Source: JBFYTX01 sp964442335
GTDB lineage: Bacteria > Chloroflexota > Dehalococcoidia > Dehalococcoidales > RBG-16-60-22
DNA: 10,044 bases
Direction: 5' to 3'
Assembly: GCA_964442335.1 (NCBI GenBank)
Contig: CAYTZI010000083.1
Coordinates: forward strand, 1-10,044
Within the stretch, counting starts at the first letter, position 1. Each line of letters begins with the position of its first letter. A model generated the notes under the pieces. It saw nothing but the letters and a program-made list of their open reading frames with translations, was not told the origin of the DNA and did not search any database. A program made the translations under genes and the position numbers. Positions 1-5,838 of the stretch are shown here, piece by piece.

Positions 1-2
1 AG

Positions 3-260
3 GCGCTCTACTGCCTGCGCTGCGGGGGCTGCCTCTACGAATGCCCCGTCTTCGCGGTGACGGCCGGTCACTTCGGGGACAAGTATTTCACCGGCATCGG
101 GGCGGTCTGGGCGGCCATAGTCAATGAGGACCTGGAGAAGGCGGCGGCCATTGCCTACACCTGCCTGACATGCGGGCGGTGCCGCCAGAGGTGCCCGGTA
201 AAAATCGACGTGCCGGAGATGATTATCGAGCTGCGCAAGCTGCTGGCGGAAGGCAAATGA
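3..260 (+). CDS. LutB-like 2x[4Fe-4S] iron-sulfur protein, C-terminal part (5' end outside window)
   Basis: The reading frame is open from the left edge, so only the last 85 residues are visible. They contain two four-cysteine ferredoxin motifs, CLRCGGCLYECP and CLTCGRCRQRCP, separated by a linker with GHFGDKYFTGIGAVW and followed by PVKIDVPEMIIELR. That arrangement (first motif, a G-G-H-like stretch, 'GPIGAV'-like stretch, second motif, 'CPVKIDIP') is the C-terminal ferredoxin region of the LutB/YkgF family, which passes electrons in lactate or other hydroxyacid oxidation. The partner dehydrogenase and the N-terminal domain cannot be seen, so the substrate is unknown. The stop codon overlaps the start of the fumarase alpha gene (ATGA), so the two are probably translated together. 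A GTG at 57 is internal and not the start. An alternative is another electron-transfer protein with the same dicluster fold, such as an HdrC- or GlcF-like protein. Confidence 0.75.
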   Translation, partial: ALYCLRCGGCLYECPVFAVTAGHFGDKYFTGIGAVWAAIVNEDLEKAAAIAYTCLTCGRCRQRCPVKIDVPEMIIELRKLLAEGK

Positions 261-1105
261 TGCGGGAAATCAAAGCGGGCGACGTCGCGGAAGCTGTCTC
301 GGAGCTCTTCAAGCAGGCCAGCTACGAGCTCGGCGAGGACGTCCTGGCGGCGCTGAAAAAGGCGCGACAGGAAGAAGAATCGCCGGCGGGCCGCGAGGTA
401 ATCGATACTATTTTAAAGAACGCGGAAACCGCCGCCGCGGAGAGAATACCGCTCTGCCAGGACTGCGGCACGGCAGTCGTCTTCCTGGAAATCGGGCAGG
501 ACGTACGTATAACCGGCGGCGACCTCTATGCCGCCCTGAACGAGGGCGTAAGGCGGGCCTACCGGGAGGGATACCTGAGGAAGTCGATGGCGGCCAGACC
601 TTTTTCCGAGCGTAAAAATACCGGCGACAACACGCCTGCGGTCATTCACGCGGACATAGTCCCCGGCGATAGATTAAAGATATCCGCGCTGCCCAAGGGG
701 GGAGGGGCGGAGAACATGGCCAGGCTCGGCATACTGCTGCCCTCGGCGGGGAAAAAGGGGGTTATAGAGTTCGTCGTCAAGGCGGTAGAAGAAGCCTGGA
801 GCAACCCGTGTCCGCCGGTGATAGTGGGGGTGGGGATAGGGGGGACCGCGGAGAAGGCGATGACGATGGCGAAACACGCCCTCCTGCGCAAAGTCGGCGA
901 GCCAAGCCCCGATAAAGGGACAGCCGAATTAGAGCAGGAGATATTACATAAAGTTAATAATCTGGGGATAGGGCCGGCGGGGTACGGAGGCAGGATAACG
1001 GCTCTAGCCGTACACGCGGAGAGCTTCCCCGCCCACATCACCGCCCTGCCCGTCGCCGTGAATCTACAGTGCCACTCGGCACGGCACCGGGAAATAATAA
1101 TATGA
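257..1105 (+). CDS. fumA: class I fumarate hydratase (or tartrate dehydratase), alpha subunit
   Basis: This 282-residue protein is the N-terminal (alpha) half of the oxygen-sensitive, [4Fe-4S]-dependent fumarase, which interconverts fumarate and L-malate in the cytoplasm. Three cysteines sit where the family has its cluster ligands: C67 in LCQDCGT, C185 in NPCPP and C272 in NLQCHSARH. Family blocks ARPFSERKNTGDNTP, LPKGGGAEN and GVGIGGTAEKA are present, and the length is normal. The start is ATG 257, inside the ATGA overlap with the upstream gene, with GGAAGG just upstream; ATG 260 is equally possible. An in-frame start at 170 would give 29 extra residues translated from the ferredoxin motif of the upstream gene and is rejected. 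The beta subunit follows with another ATGA overlap, so the two are co-expressed. Class I tartrate dehydratase alpha subunits look similar; fumarase is the likelier role. An odd detail is C70 in place of the usual threonine of CQDTGT. Confidence 0.93.
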   Translation: MMREIKAGDVAEAVSELFKQASYELGEDVLAALKKARQEEESPAGREVIDTILKNAETAAAERIPLCQDCGTAVVFLEIGQDVRITGGDLYAALNEGVRRAYREGYLRKSMAARPFSERKNTGDNTPAVIHADIVPGDRLKISALPKGGGAENMARLGILLPSAGKKGVIEFVVKAVEEAWSNPCPPVIVGVGIGGTAEKAMTMAKHALLRKVGEPSPDKGTAELEQEILHKVNNLGIGPAGYGGRITALAVHAESFPAHITALPVAVNLQCHSARHREIII

Positions 1106-1653
1106 CGAAAAGAGTTACACTCCCCCTGGACGGAAAGACCATCGCCGACATTAAAGCAGGCGATAACCTGCTACTTTCCGGCGTGCTTTACGTGGCGCGG
1201 GACGCCGCCCACAAAAAGATAGCGGAAGCCCTGGAGCGGGACGAGCCTTTGCCCTTTGATATCAGGGGGCAGACGATATACTACATGGGACCCTCCCCGT
1301 CTCCCCCCGGGAGAGTCATCGGCTCCGCGGGGCCTACCACCAGCGCACGCATGGACGCTTATACCCCCCGCCTCATCGCCGCCGGACTCAAAGGAACGAT
1401 AGGCAAGGGCGCGCGTTCAAGAGAGGTGAAGGAAGCTCTGAAAAAGCATAAAGCCGTGTATATGGCGGCGGTGGGGGGCGTAGGTGCTTTACTTTCAAAA
1501 TCGATTATAAAATCCGAGGTTATAGCCTACCCCGAGCTCGGGCCGGAGGCGGTGCTTAAGATAGAGGTCAGGGACTTTCCGGTCACCGTCATCAACGATG
1601 TTCACGGGGGGGACCTGTACGAGGAGGGGAGAAGGAAATACAGGATTTCGTGA
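1102..1653 (+). CDS. fumB: class I fumarate hydratase (or tartrate dehydratase), beta subunit
   Basis: This 183-residue protein is the C-terminal half of two-subunit class I fumarase and completes the active site with the alpha subunit encoded directly upstream. Recognisable blocks are LSGVLYVARDAAHKKI, YYMGPSPSPPGRVIGSAGPTTSARMD (quoted in two overlapping parts of the family signature, residues ~57-82), a GTIGKG loop and VINDVHGGDLYEEG near the end. Length is usual for the separate beta subunit. The start is ATG 1102, which overlaps the alpha stop as ATGA; an upstream in-frame GTG at 1069 lies inside the conserved end of the alpha gene and is not used. A perfect AT-rich dyad begins three bases after the stop. 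Together with the LutB-like gene this forms a plus-strand operon that enters the window from the left. I see no T-tract terminator after it. Confidence 0.92.
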   Translation: MTKRVTLPLDGKTIADIKAGDNLLLSGVLYVARDAAHKKIAEALERDEPLPFDIRGQTIYYMGPSPSPPGRVIGSAGPTTSARMDAYTPRLIAAGLKGTIGKGARSREVKEALKKHKAVYMAAVGGVGALLSKSIIKSEVIAYPELGPEAVLKIEVRDFPVTVINDVHGGDLYEEGRRKYRIS

Positions 1654-1656
1654 TAA

Positions 1657-1680
1657 CATAATAGTTGAGTAACTATTATG
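1657..1680. repeat. perfect 10-bp inverted repeat with 4-base spacer
   Basis: CATAATAGTT, spacer GAGT, then AACTATTATG: both arms match perfectly. It lies between the fumarase beta stop and the CDF-exporter remnant. It is AT-rich with no T-run on either strand, so it is not an ordinary intrinsic terminator. The 24-bp symmetry would suit a dimeric repressor site, for example of the ArsR type that often controls metal exporters, or the scar of a lost mobile element. The first reading is inference from size and context only. Confidence 0.6.
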
Positions 1681-1828
1681 CATAACCACGAAGCCCGCGA
1701 GCGGCGACATCATCACCAAGGTGAACGAAAAACTGGCCGGGGACTACAACATCACCCACACGACGCTCCAGCTCGAGTGCGACTCCTGCCCGACGGGCTT
1801 CGTGTGCAGCCTGCCGAAGACGGAATAG
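1673..1828 (+). pseudogene. C-terminal remnant of a CDF-family cation efflux transporter
   Basis: Frame 2 is open from just after a TAA at 1670 to a TAG at 1826-1828 but has no ATG, GTG or TTG start with a ribosome binding site. It reads GDIITKVNEKLAGDYN, ITHTTLQLECDSC, PTGFVC. The run 'DYNI-THTTLQLE-C' is typical of the cytoplasmic C-terminal domain of CzcD/ZitB-type cation diffusion facilitators (usually '...I-HHxTLQVE...C'). The six membrane helices that should precede it are absent, because the fumarase beta gene ends only 20 bases upstream. I therefore call it the 3' remnant of a deleted zinc/cobalt/cadmium exporter. An ATG-led ORF in another frame over the same bases (from 1678) has low-complexity His/Arg-rich content and is a shadow. 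Confidence is moderate because only about 50 residues remain. Confidence 0.62.
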
Positions 1829-1845
1829 GGCCGGGCGCTGCTCCC

Positions 1846-1875
1846 TTGACACTACGAACTCCGAATTGCTACACT
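1846..1875 (+). promoter_or_regulatory. sigma70-type promoter for the NAD kinase operon
   Basis: A consensus -35 TTGACA (1846-1851) and a near-consensus -10 TACACT (1870-1875) are separated by 18 bp. Transcription would start near 1882, giving a leader of about 23 bases that includes AGG eight bases before the NAD kinase ATG. It lies just downstream of the exporter remnant, so the NAD kinase operon has its own promoter, independent of the fumarase operon. Confidence 0.7.
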
Positions 1876-1904
1876 TTTCTTGTTTCCCCCTACAGGTAAA
1901 TAGA

Positions 1905-2741
1905 ATGAAAAAAATCGGCATACTGTATCATCCCAAGGTAGAGGCAACGCGCAAAAAGGCCGGCGAGCTGGAGAAATTCCTGGAGGCGAACGGCCTGAAG
2001 GTATGGCTCTGCTCCGCGTGGGAGAAAGAGAAAGCCGCGGCCCTACTTAACGGCACCGACCTGTTGCTGACGGTCGGCGGCGACGGCACCATCCTGCGGG
2101 CCGTCCAGGCGGTCGTTCCCGGAAAGACCCCCATTACCGGCATCAACCTGGGCAAGCTCGGCTTTATGACCGAGTTCGACGCCGGCGAGGCCCCGGAGAA
2201 GCTGCCGCAGTTGCTCGAAGGCAAGGGCTGGATCGACGAGCGGGCGATGCTACAGGCGGAGCTGGTCTCTCCGGGCAAGCCGCCGTACATTTTCCATGCC
2301 CTCAACGACGTCGTCCTGGCGCGGGGCGATGTCGTCCGTCTCATACGGGTCGAGGTGACCATCGACGGCAGGCCGCTGACCACCTACAGGACCGACGCCC
2401 TGGTGCTGGCGACGGCCACCGGCAGCACGGGCTATTCACTGTCCACGCGCGGGCCAATCATGTACCCGCAGTCGCCAGATTTCCTGCTGGCGCTGGTAGC
2501 GCCCCACCTGAGCCTGCCCTACGCGCTGGTGCTCCCCCGGAGCGCCGAGGTCACTCTGCGCCCGGACATGTTCCATACGGCGCTGCTGAGCATCGACGGG
2601 CGCGTCAATGTTCCCGTTTCCAGCGGGGATACGGTCACGGTGAGGCGCAGTCCCCACACCGCCCGTTTTTTAAGAGTCCGCCCCCGGGAGTCGTTTTTCA
2701 GCTTCCTGGAGGCAAAACTGAGAGGTAAACAAGGTGAGTAA
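1905..2741 (+). CDS. nadK: NAD kinase (ATP- or polyphosphate-NAD kinase)
   Basis: This 278-residue cytoplasmic enzyme phosphorylates NAD to NADP and so supplies the cell's NADPH pool. Family signatures are in order: NHP-like N-terminus with YHP (8-10), the phosphate-binding GGDGT (58-62) followed by ILRAV, GINLGKLGFMTE (79-90), the substrate-binding ND pair (134-135), TGSTGYS (172-178) and SIDGR (229-233). Length is normal for the bacterial enzyme. The start is ATG 1905, eight bases after AGG; upstream in-frame codons lie in the promoter region and are not used. The 3' end overlaps the GNAT gene by eight bases, so the two are co-translated. The segment TRGPIMYP, where most homologues have A-G-G-P, and the APHLSLPYALVLP stretch look lineage-specific rather than damaging. 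The assignment is secure. Confidence 0.96.
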   Translation: MKKIGILYHPKVEATRKKAGELEKFLEANGLKVWLCSAWEKEKAAALLNGTDLLLTVGGDGTILRAVQAVVPGKTPITGINLGKLGFMTEFDAGEAPEKLPQLLEGKGWIDERAMLQAELVSPGKPPYIFHALNDVVLARGDVVRLIRVEVTIDGRPLTTYRTDALVLATATGSTGYSLSTRGPIMYPQSPDFLLALVAPHLSLPYALVLPRSAEVTLRPDMFHTALLSIDGRVNVPVSSGDTVTVRRSPHTARFLRVRPRESFFSFLEAKLRGKQGE

Positions 2742-3201
2742 GGTTGAGAAAGCCAGAATTCCCGATATTCCCCAGATGCACAAACTGATTAACGACTACG
2801 CCAGCAAGGGCGAGATGCTGGCGAGGCCGCTCAGCGAGCTCTATGAATGTATCCGCGATTTCTACGTTATCCGGGAGGGCGAGCGGGTGGTGGCCTGCGG
2901 GGCGCTGCACGTAAGCTGGGAGGACCTGGCGGAAGTGAGGTCGGTGGCGGTAGCTGGAGACAAAAAGAAGACGGGGCTCGGCGCGAACCTGGTGAAAGAA
3001 TGTCTCAAAGAGGCGGCCGCGCTCGGCATTAAAAACGTTTTCTGTTTTACGTACAGGCCGGAGTTCTTCAAGCGGCTGGGCTTCGCGGATATCGACAAGA
3101 TGGAGCTACCGCGCAAGGTCTGGACGGACTGCTTCCGCTGCCCGAAGTTCCCCAACTGCGACGAAATAGCGCTTATCTACCGCAGCGGGGAGGAAAAGTA
3201 G
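2734..3201 (+). CDS. GNAT acetyltransferase, short N-acetylglutamate synthase-like
   Basis: This 155-residue single-domain GNAT protein resembles the short ArgA-type N-acetylglutamate synthases found in many non-enteric bacteria, which transfer acetyl from acetyl-CoA to glutamate in the first step of arginine synthesis. Support comes from the N-terminal INDYASKGEMLARPLSELYE (19-38), CGALHVSWEDLAEVRSVAV (55-73), the acetyl-CoA loop KKTGLGANL (78-86), FTYRPEFFKRLGF (105-117) and the C-terminal CPKFPNCDEIALI (136-148), a combination typical of that group. The start is GTG 2734 with GAGG eight bases upstream; it overlaps the NAD kinase stop. No other arginine genes are in the window, so the substrate rests on motif similarity. 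The two C-terminal cysteines (C136, C142) could bind a metal or be structural. Confidence 0.85.
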   Translation: MSKVEKARIPDIPQMHKLINDYASKGEMLARPLSELYECIRDFYVIREGERVVACGALHVSWEDLAEVRSVAVAGDKKKTGLGANLVKECLKEAAALGIKNVFCFTYRPEFFKRLGFADIDKMELPRKVWTDCFRCPKFPNCDEIALIYRSGEEK

Positions 3202-3202
3202 C

Positions 3203-3733
3203 TTGACCGAGAAAACGCTTTCGAGCAAGGTGGCGTTCGAGGGGCGGGCTTTGAGGATGCGCGTCGATACCGTACTGACCGCCGACGGCCGCACCAGCAC
3301 GCGCGAGATTGTGGAACGGTCCGACTGCATCGCGGTTATAGCGGTGGACGCCGACGGCAACGTGCTGCTGGAGGAACAGTACCGGAAGGCGATTGATAAA
3401 GACCTGCTGGAGATACCGGCGGGCGGCATCGACGAGGGGGAAACGCCGGAAGAGGCGGTCGTCCGCGAGATGCGGGAGGAGACGGGCTACCGCCCGGAGA
3501 AGCTGGAAAAGCTGGGCGGATTTTACTCCTCGCCGGGGTTCACGACGGAGTACCTTTACCTTTACCTGGCTACCGACCTCGTTTCCGACCCGCTTTCCGC
3601 CGAGGATACCGCGGGGATTAAGGTCGTGCCGGTGCCGACGGCAAAAATCCGGGACATGATTGCCTCCGGAGAGCTCCGGGACTCAAAAACAATAGCCGGG
3701 CTGCTGCTCTATCTTTCGCTGCGAGGGCTTTAG
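3203..3733 (+). CDS. Nudix hydrolase, ADP-ribose pyrophosphatase-like
   Basis: This 176-residue protein carries a complete Nudix box matching Gx5Ex7REUxEExGU from G74 to Y96, ending REMREETGY, which binds the catalytic magnesium ions. The block just after it, GGFYSSPGFTTEYLYLYLA (105-123), with the S-P-G-F-x-x-E element, marks the ADP-ribose pyrophosphatase (NudF-like) branch, which cleaves ADP-ribose to AMP and ribose 5-phosphate. The N-terminal part, with SSKVAFEGRALRMRVDTV and REIVERSDCIAVIAV, is the usual dimerising strand region. The start is TTG 3203: a strong GGGGAGGA ends eight bases upstream and the preceding stop is one base away. Being in an operon with NAD kinase suggests a role in nicotinamide-nucleotide housekeeping, which is inference. 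Its substrate among nucleoside diphosphate derivatives is not proved by sequence. Confidence 0.92.
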   Translation: MTEKTLSSKVAFEGRALRMRVDTVLTADGRTSTREIVERSDCIAVIAVDADGNVLLEEQYRKAIDKDLLEIPAGGIDEGETPEEAVVREMREETGYRPEKLEKLGGFYSSPGFTTEYLYLYLATDLVSDPLSAEDTAGIKVVPVPTAKIRDMIASGELRDSKTIAGLLLYLSLRGL

Positions 3734-3759
3734 CCGGAAGCAACCCGCGAACCCGGGTC

Positions 3760-4644
3760 CTACTGGGTCGCCAGCTCCGCTTCTTTGATTATCTCAGGCA
3801 CGAGGTCGTCCCATCCCAGGGGCATAATGTGGACCCCCTGGCAGAACGGTTTAATCTGCCGGATAACCCTGGCGCTGATTTCCACCGCCTTCTTCCTGCG
3901 GTCTTCCTTGGCGGTCCCCTCCATCTCCTGGATTATACTTTCGGGCACGCTGATACCAGCCACATTTTCGTTCATGAACTTGGCCATGGCGGCGCTCTTG
4001 AGTATCACAATTCCAGCGATAACGGGCACCTTGAACTCGCGCGCCTTATTCATAAAGAGCTCGAGCTTCTCCGGCTCGTAAACGGCCTGGGTCTGGAAGA
4101 ACCTGGCCCCGGCTTCAATCTTCTTTTTCATCTTGATAATCTGAGGCTCCACGGGGTCCGCAGCCGGCGTCACCACCGCCCCCAGGAAAAAGCCCGGCAT
4201 ACTTTCCAGCTCATGGCCCGCCATATCCTGGCCCTGGTTAAGCGTGCTGGCCGCCTTGAGCAGCTGCACGGAATCCAGGTCGTAAACAGGTTTCGCTTCG
4301 GCGTGGTCGCCCAGGATTGGATGGTCGCCAGTAAGGCACAGCACGTTCTCTATACCTAACGCCCAGGCACTCAGCAGGTCCGATTGTAGCGCCAGCCGGT
4401 TACGGTCGCGGCAGGTCAGCTGGAAGACCGGCTCCAGGCCTTGCTGGACCAGCCTTGTGGAAACGGCTAACGAGCCGATGCGCAAAATCGCGCTCTGAAG
4501 GTCGGTAACGTTAATAGCGGTCACATTCTCCCGCAACATCTCGGCGTCGTGCAGACATTTATCCAGCCCAACTCCCTTAGGAGGTCCGATTTCCCCGGTG
4601 ACCACGAATCTACCGCTTTCCAGTGCCTGTTTTAGTCTACTCAT
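3760..4644 (-). CDS. metF: methylenetetrahydrofolate reductase, MetF subunit
   Basis: This 294-residue flavoprotein reduces 5,10-methylene-THF to 5-methyl-THF, the last folate step of the methyl branch of the Wood-Ljungdahl pathway and also the source of methionine methyl groups. The TIM-barrel family blocks are visible: FVVTGEIGPPKG (13-24, with the catalytic-position Glu18), TCRDRNR (77-83), LCLTGDHP (102-109), GARFFQTQAVYE (179-190) and GVHIMPLGW (270-278). The start is ATG 4644, preceded on its strand by AAGGAG about 11 bases upstream. An in-frame GTG 21 bases earlier would place the start on top of that ribosome site. It follows metV by 36 bases on the same strand and converges on the Nudix gene 26 bases away with no obvious terminator between. 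It is the short form without the C-terminal regulatory domain of animal enzymes. Confidence 0.94.
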   Translation of the reverse strand: MSRLKQALESGRFVVTGEIGPPKGVGLDKCLHDAEMLRENVTAINVTDLQSAILRIGSLAVSTRLVQQGLEPVFQLTCRDRNRLALQSDLLSAWALGIENVLCLTGDHPILGDHAEAKPVYDLDSVQLLKAASTLNQGQDMAGHELESMPGFFLGAVVTPAADPVEPQIIKMKKKIEAGARFFQTQAVYEPEKLELFMNKAREFKVPVIAGIVILKSAAMAKFMNENVAGISVPESIIQEMEGTAKEDRRKKAVEISARVIRQIKPFCQGVHIMPLGWDDLVPEIIKEAELATQ

Positions 4645-4680
4645 ACTTGCTTCTACTCCTTGCACGAAATTGAGAATGGT

Positions 4681-5400
4681 CTACGCGCGGCTGGCGACTT
4701 TTCGTTCGCCGGAGAGGGACTTGAAGGTTGCCTCTCCATCACCGATGGTAAGGGAGCGCGGCCGGCTCCAGCGGGAATTATTCTTGGGCGTTCGATAAAT
4801 GTCCATCTCCCCCAGGCGCCCAAGTTCCTGGAGCCGGTCATAGATAAGCTGCCAGCCGCAATCACGGTTCCTATCGACCTCACACTTGCCGTCCTTGGCG
4901 CCCCCGCAGGGGCCGTTGAGCAGGCTTTTAGCGCAGAGCGTCACCGGGCATAACCCGCCGGTGTACTCCACGATGCAATCGCCGCAAAGGGAGCAGTATT
5001 CGGTAATGAAATTGTCGTCTACGGTCTCGCCGCCGAAGATGGTGTCACAGCCGGGATGAATCATACCTCCATCCGTAGCGTCCATCACGGTGTGCATCCC
5101 CTGTCCACAGGCAAGAATAAGGAAGGAGTCCGCCTGTTTGACCTGATTGCCATATTCTTCCTCTAGTACTTTTTTGGTGTTGGAGAGTTTGCACAGAGAT
5201 ACTCCTTTTGGCTGGGGTACACACCACCCAACTACGTTCACCCCTTTTCCTTTCAAACGGTTTGCCATTTCCTCCGTCTCGGGGATACCCCCCGAATGAC
5301 ATTTAGCGGCGCAGTTGTCGCAGCCAACAACGAACACCCGCTCACCGGGTTTAAGATACTCCAGAATCTCGTCCATCGGCTTTTGAATTGTAGCGTGCAC
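4681..5400 (-). CDS. metV: MetV, iron-sulfur/zinc subunit of methylenetetrahydrofolate reductase
   Basis: This 239-residue protein matches the MetV family (the domain often called methylene-THF reductase C-terminal), the partner of MetF in acetogens and other anaerobes. It has 15 cysteines, including GCDNCAAKC (26-34), CGQGMHTVMD (98-107), YCSLCGDCIVEYTGGLCPVTLC (residues 135-156, CxxCxxCx8Cx4C) and NGPCGGAKDGKCEV (162-175), with DCGWQLIYDRL (180-190) closing the conserved part. MetV subunits bind iron-sulfur clusters and link MetF to an electron donor; which donor is used here cannot be told, because no hdr, rnfC or nuo-like gene is in the window. The start is GTG 5400 with a perfect AGGAGG seven bases upstream. 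The basic tail after ~205 (PKNNSRWSRPRS) is poorly conserved. It is first in a metV-metF operon, with its promoter in the shared region with the divergent repressor gene. Confidence 0.93.
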   Translation of the reverse strand: MHATIQKPMDEILEYLKPGERVFVVGCDNCAAKCHSGGIPETEEMANRLKGKGVNVVGWCVPQPKGVSLCKLSNTKKVLEEEYGNQVKQADSFLILACGQGMHTVMDATDGGMIHPGCDTIFGGETVDDNFITEYCSLCGDCIVEYTGGLCPVTLCAKSLLNGPCGGAKDGKCEVDRNRDCGWQLIYDRLQELGRLGEMDIYRTPKNNSRWSRPRSLTIGDGEATFKSLSGERKVASRA

Positions 5401-5433
5401 GCGAATACCTCCTGATTCTTATTGTTCTGACGC

Positions 5434-5483
5434 GGTAGGCTGATAAGTGATAAAATAGGCTGGTGATATAAATTATGCCTACC
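5434..5483. repeat. short direct and inverted repeats in the metV/repressor divergent region
   Basis: TAGGCTG occurs at 5436-5442 and again at 5456-5462, exactly 20 bp apart, each followed by a TGATA-containing AT-rich stretch. GGTAGGC (5434-5440) and GCCTACC (5477-5483) also form an inverted pair around them. Two helical turns between copies is the spacing expected of side-by-side protein binding. No protein can be named. The segment would lie in the 5' leader of metV and upstream of the repressor gene. Confidence 0.4.
5464..5472 (+). promoter_or_regulatory. possible extended -10 for the CsoR-family gene
   Basis: TGATATAAA has the TGnTATAAA form of an extended -10 element on the plus strand. 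No convincing -35 lies 16-18 bases upstream, which extended -10 promoters can tolerate. Transcription would begin near 5479 and pass through the operator candidate at 5494-5512. Weak support. Confidence 0.3.
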
Positions 5484-5489
5484 AAGAAA

Positions 5490-5519
5490 ATTATACCCTA
5501 CGGTGTATGGTAATTTCAA
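5490..5519 (-). promoter_or_regulatory. minus-strand promoter for metV-metF
   Basis: On the minus strand a -35 TTGAAA (forward 5514-5519) is followed after 18 bases by a consensus -10 TATAAT (forward 5490-5495). Transcription would start near 5483, giving an ~80-base leader before the metV GTG. The spacer between the two boxes coincides with a CsoR-type operator candidate. Confidence 0.6.
5494..5512. promoter_or_regulatory. CsoR-type operator candidate
   Basis: TACCCTACGGTGTATGGTA has TACC and GGTA at its ends and AT-rich flanks on both sides. As I recall it, the Bacillus subtilis CsoR operator upstream of copZA has nearly the same core (TACCC-TACGGG-GGTATGGTA); this site is one base shorter and has a T in the G-tract. 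It fills the spacer of the metV promoter and lies 33 bases before the start of the adjacent CsoR-family gene, so a bound repressor could shut off both directions. The sequence likeness is seen; binding is inferred. Confidence 0.55.
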
Positions 5520-5544
5520 CATTAAGTCTCTGGAGGATAAGACC

Positions 5545-5838
5545 GTGGAGAACGAAGAGAAGGGTGAAGTCTTTCAGGACATGCTGCTGAGGCGGCTGAA
5601 AAGAGTCGAAGGGCAGCTCCGGGGCATACAAAAGATGATTGCCGAAGGCCGCGACTGTGTCAGCATAGTGACGCAGCTGGCGGCGGTCCGTTCCGGAGTT
5701 GAAGGCGTGGGGGCGCTGGTGCTTAATAACTGCATGAAGCTCTGTTTTTTAAAAGGCCCGGATTCCACGACAGACATCGATTCGCTATCAAAAGCGGTGG
5801 CAATCTGGGGAAGGGTGCGGGGTGGGGAGAGTGAATAA
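5545..5838 (+). CDS. CsoR/RcnR (DUF156) family metal- or sulfur-sensing transcriptional repressor
   Basis: This 97-residue all-helical protein has the family core LLRRLKRVEGQLRGIQKMIAEGRDC (residues 14-38) followed by VSIVTQLAAVRSGVEGVG. Members are tetrameric DNA-binding repressors that let go of DNA when Cu(I), Ni, formaldehyde or persulfide reacts at a Cys/His site. Here C38 is the conserved first ligand, but the position 25 residues on, histidine in copper-type CsoR, is cysteine (C63), and the next ligand is C67, giving Cys-Cys-Cys. That leaves the inducer open: Cu(I), another thiophilic metal, or a reactive sulfur species as in CstR. The start is GTG 5545, with GGAGG eight bases upstream; an earlier in-frame GTG at 5503 falls inside the operator candidate and lacks a ribosome site. 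The gene is divergent from metVF and precedes the bicupin genes by 206 bases. Confidence 0.88.
   Translation: MENEEKGEVFQDMLLRRLKRVEGQLRGIQKMIAEGRDCVSIVTQLAAVRSGVEGVGALVLNNCMKLCFLKGPDSTTDIDSLSKAVAIWGRVRGGESE

Noticed and set aside
170..256. Upstream extension of fumarase alpha to GTG/ATG at 170
   Set aside because: These codons read out of frame through the second ferredoxin motif of the preceding gene; the ATGA overlap start at 257 gives the normal family length.
1678..1899. 73-codon plus-strand ORF starting MHNHEARERRHHHQ
   Set aside because: It is the wrong frame over the CDF remnant, whose frame gives a recognisable family sequence; this one is low-complexity and runs into the NAD kinase promoter.
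3734..3759. Terminator between the convergent Nudix and metF genes
   Set aside because: The 26-base gap has a small CCCGGG palindrome but no stem-loop with a T-tract.
3829..4359. 176-codon plus-strand ORF
   Set aside because: It is antisense to metF, whose family motifs are unambiguous; high G+C content makes long shadow frames common here.
5494..5512. GTG at 5503 as the start of the CsoR-family gene
   Set aside because: No ribosome site precedes it and it would make the operator part of the coding region; GTG 5545 has GGAGG at proper spacing and gives the usual family length.
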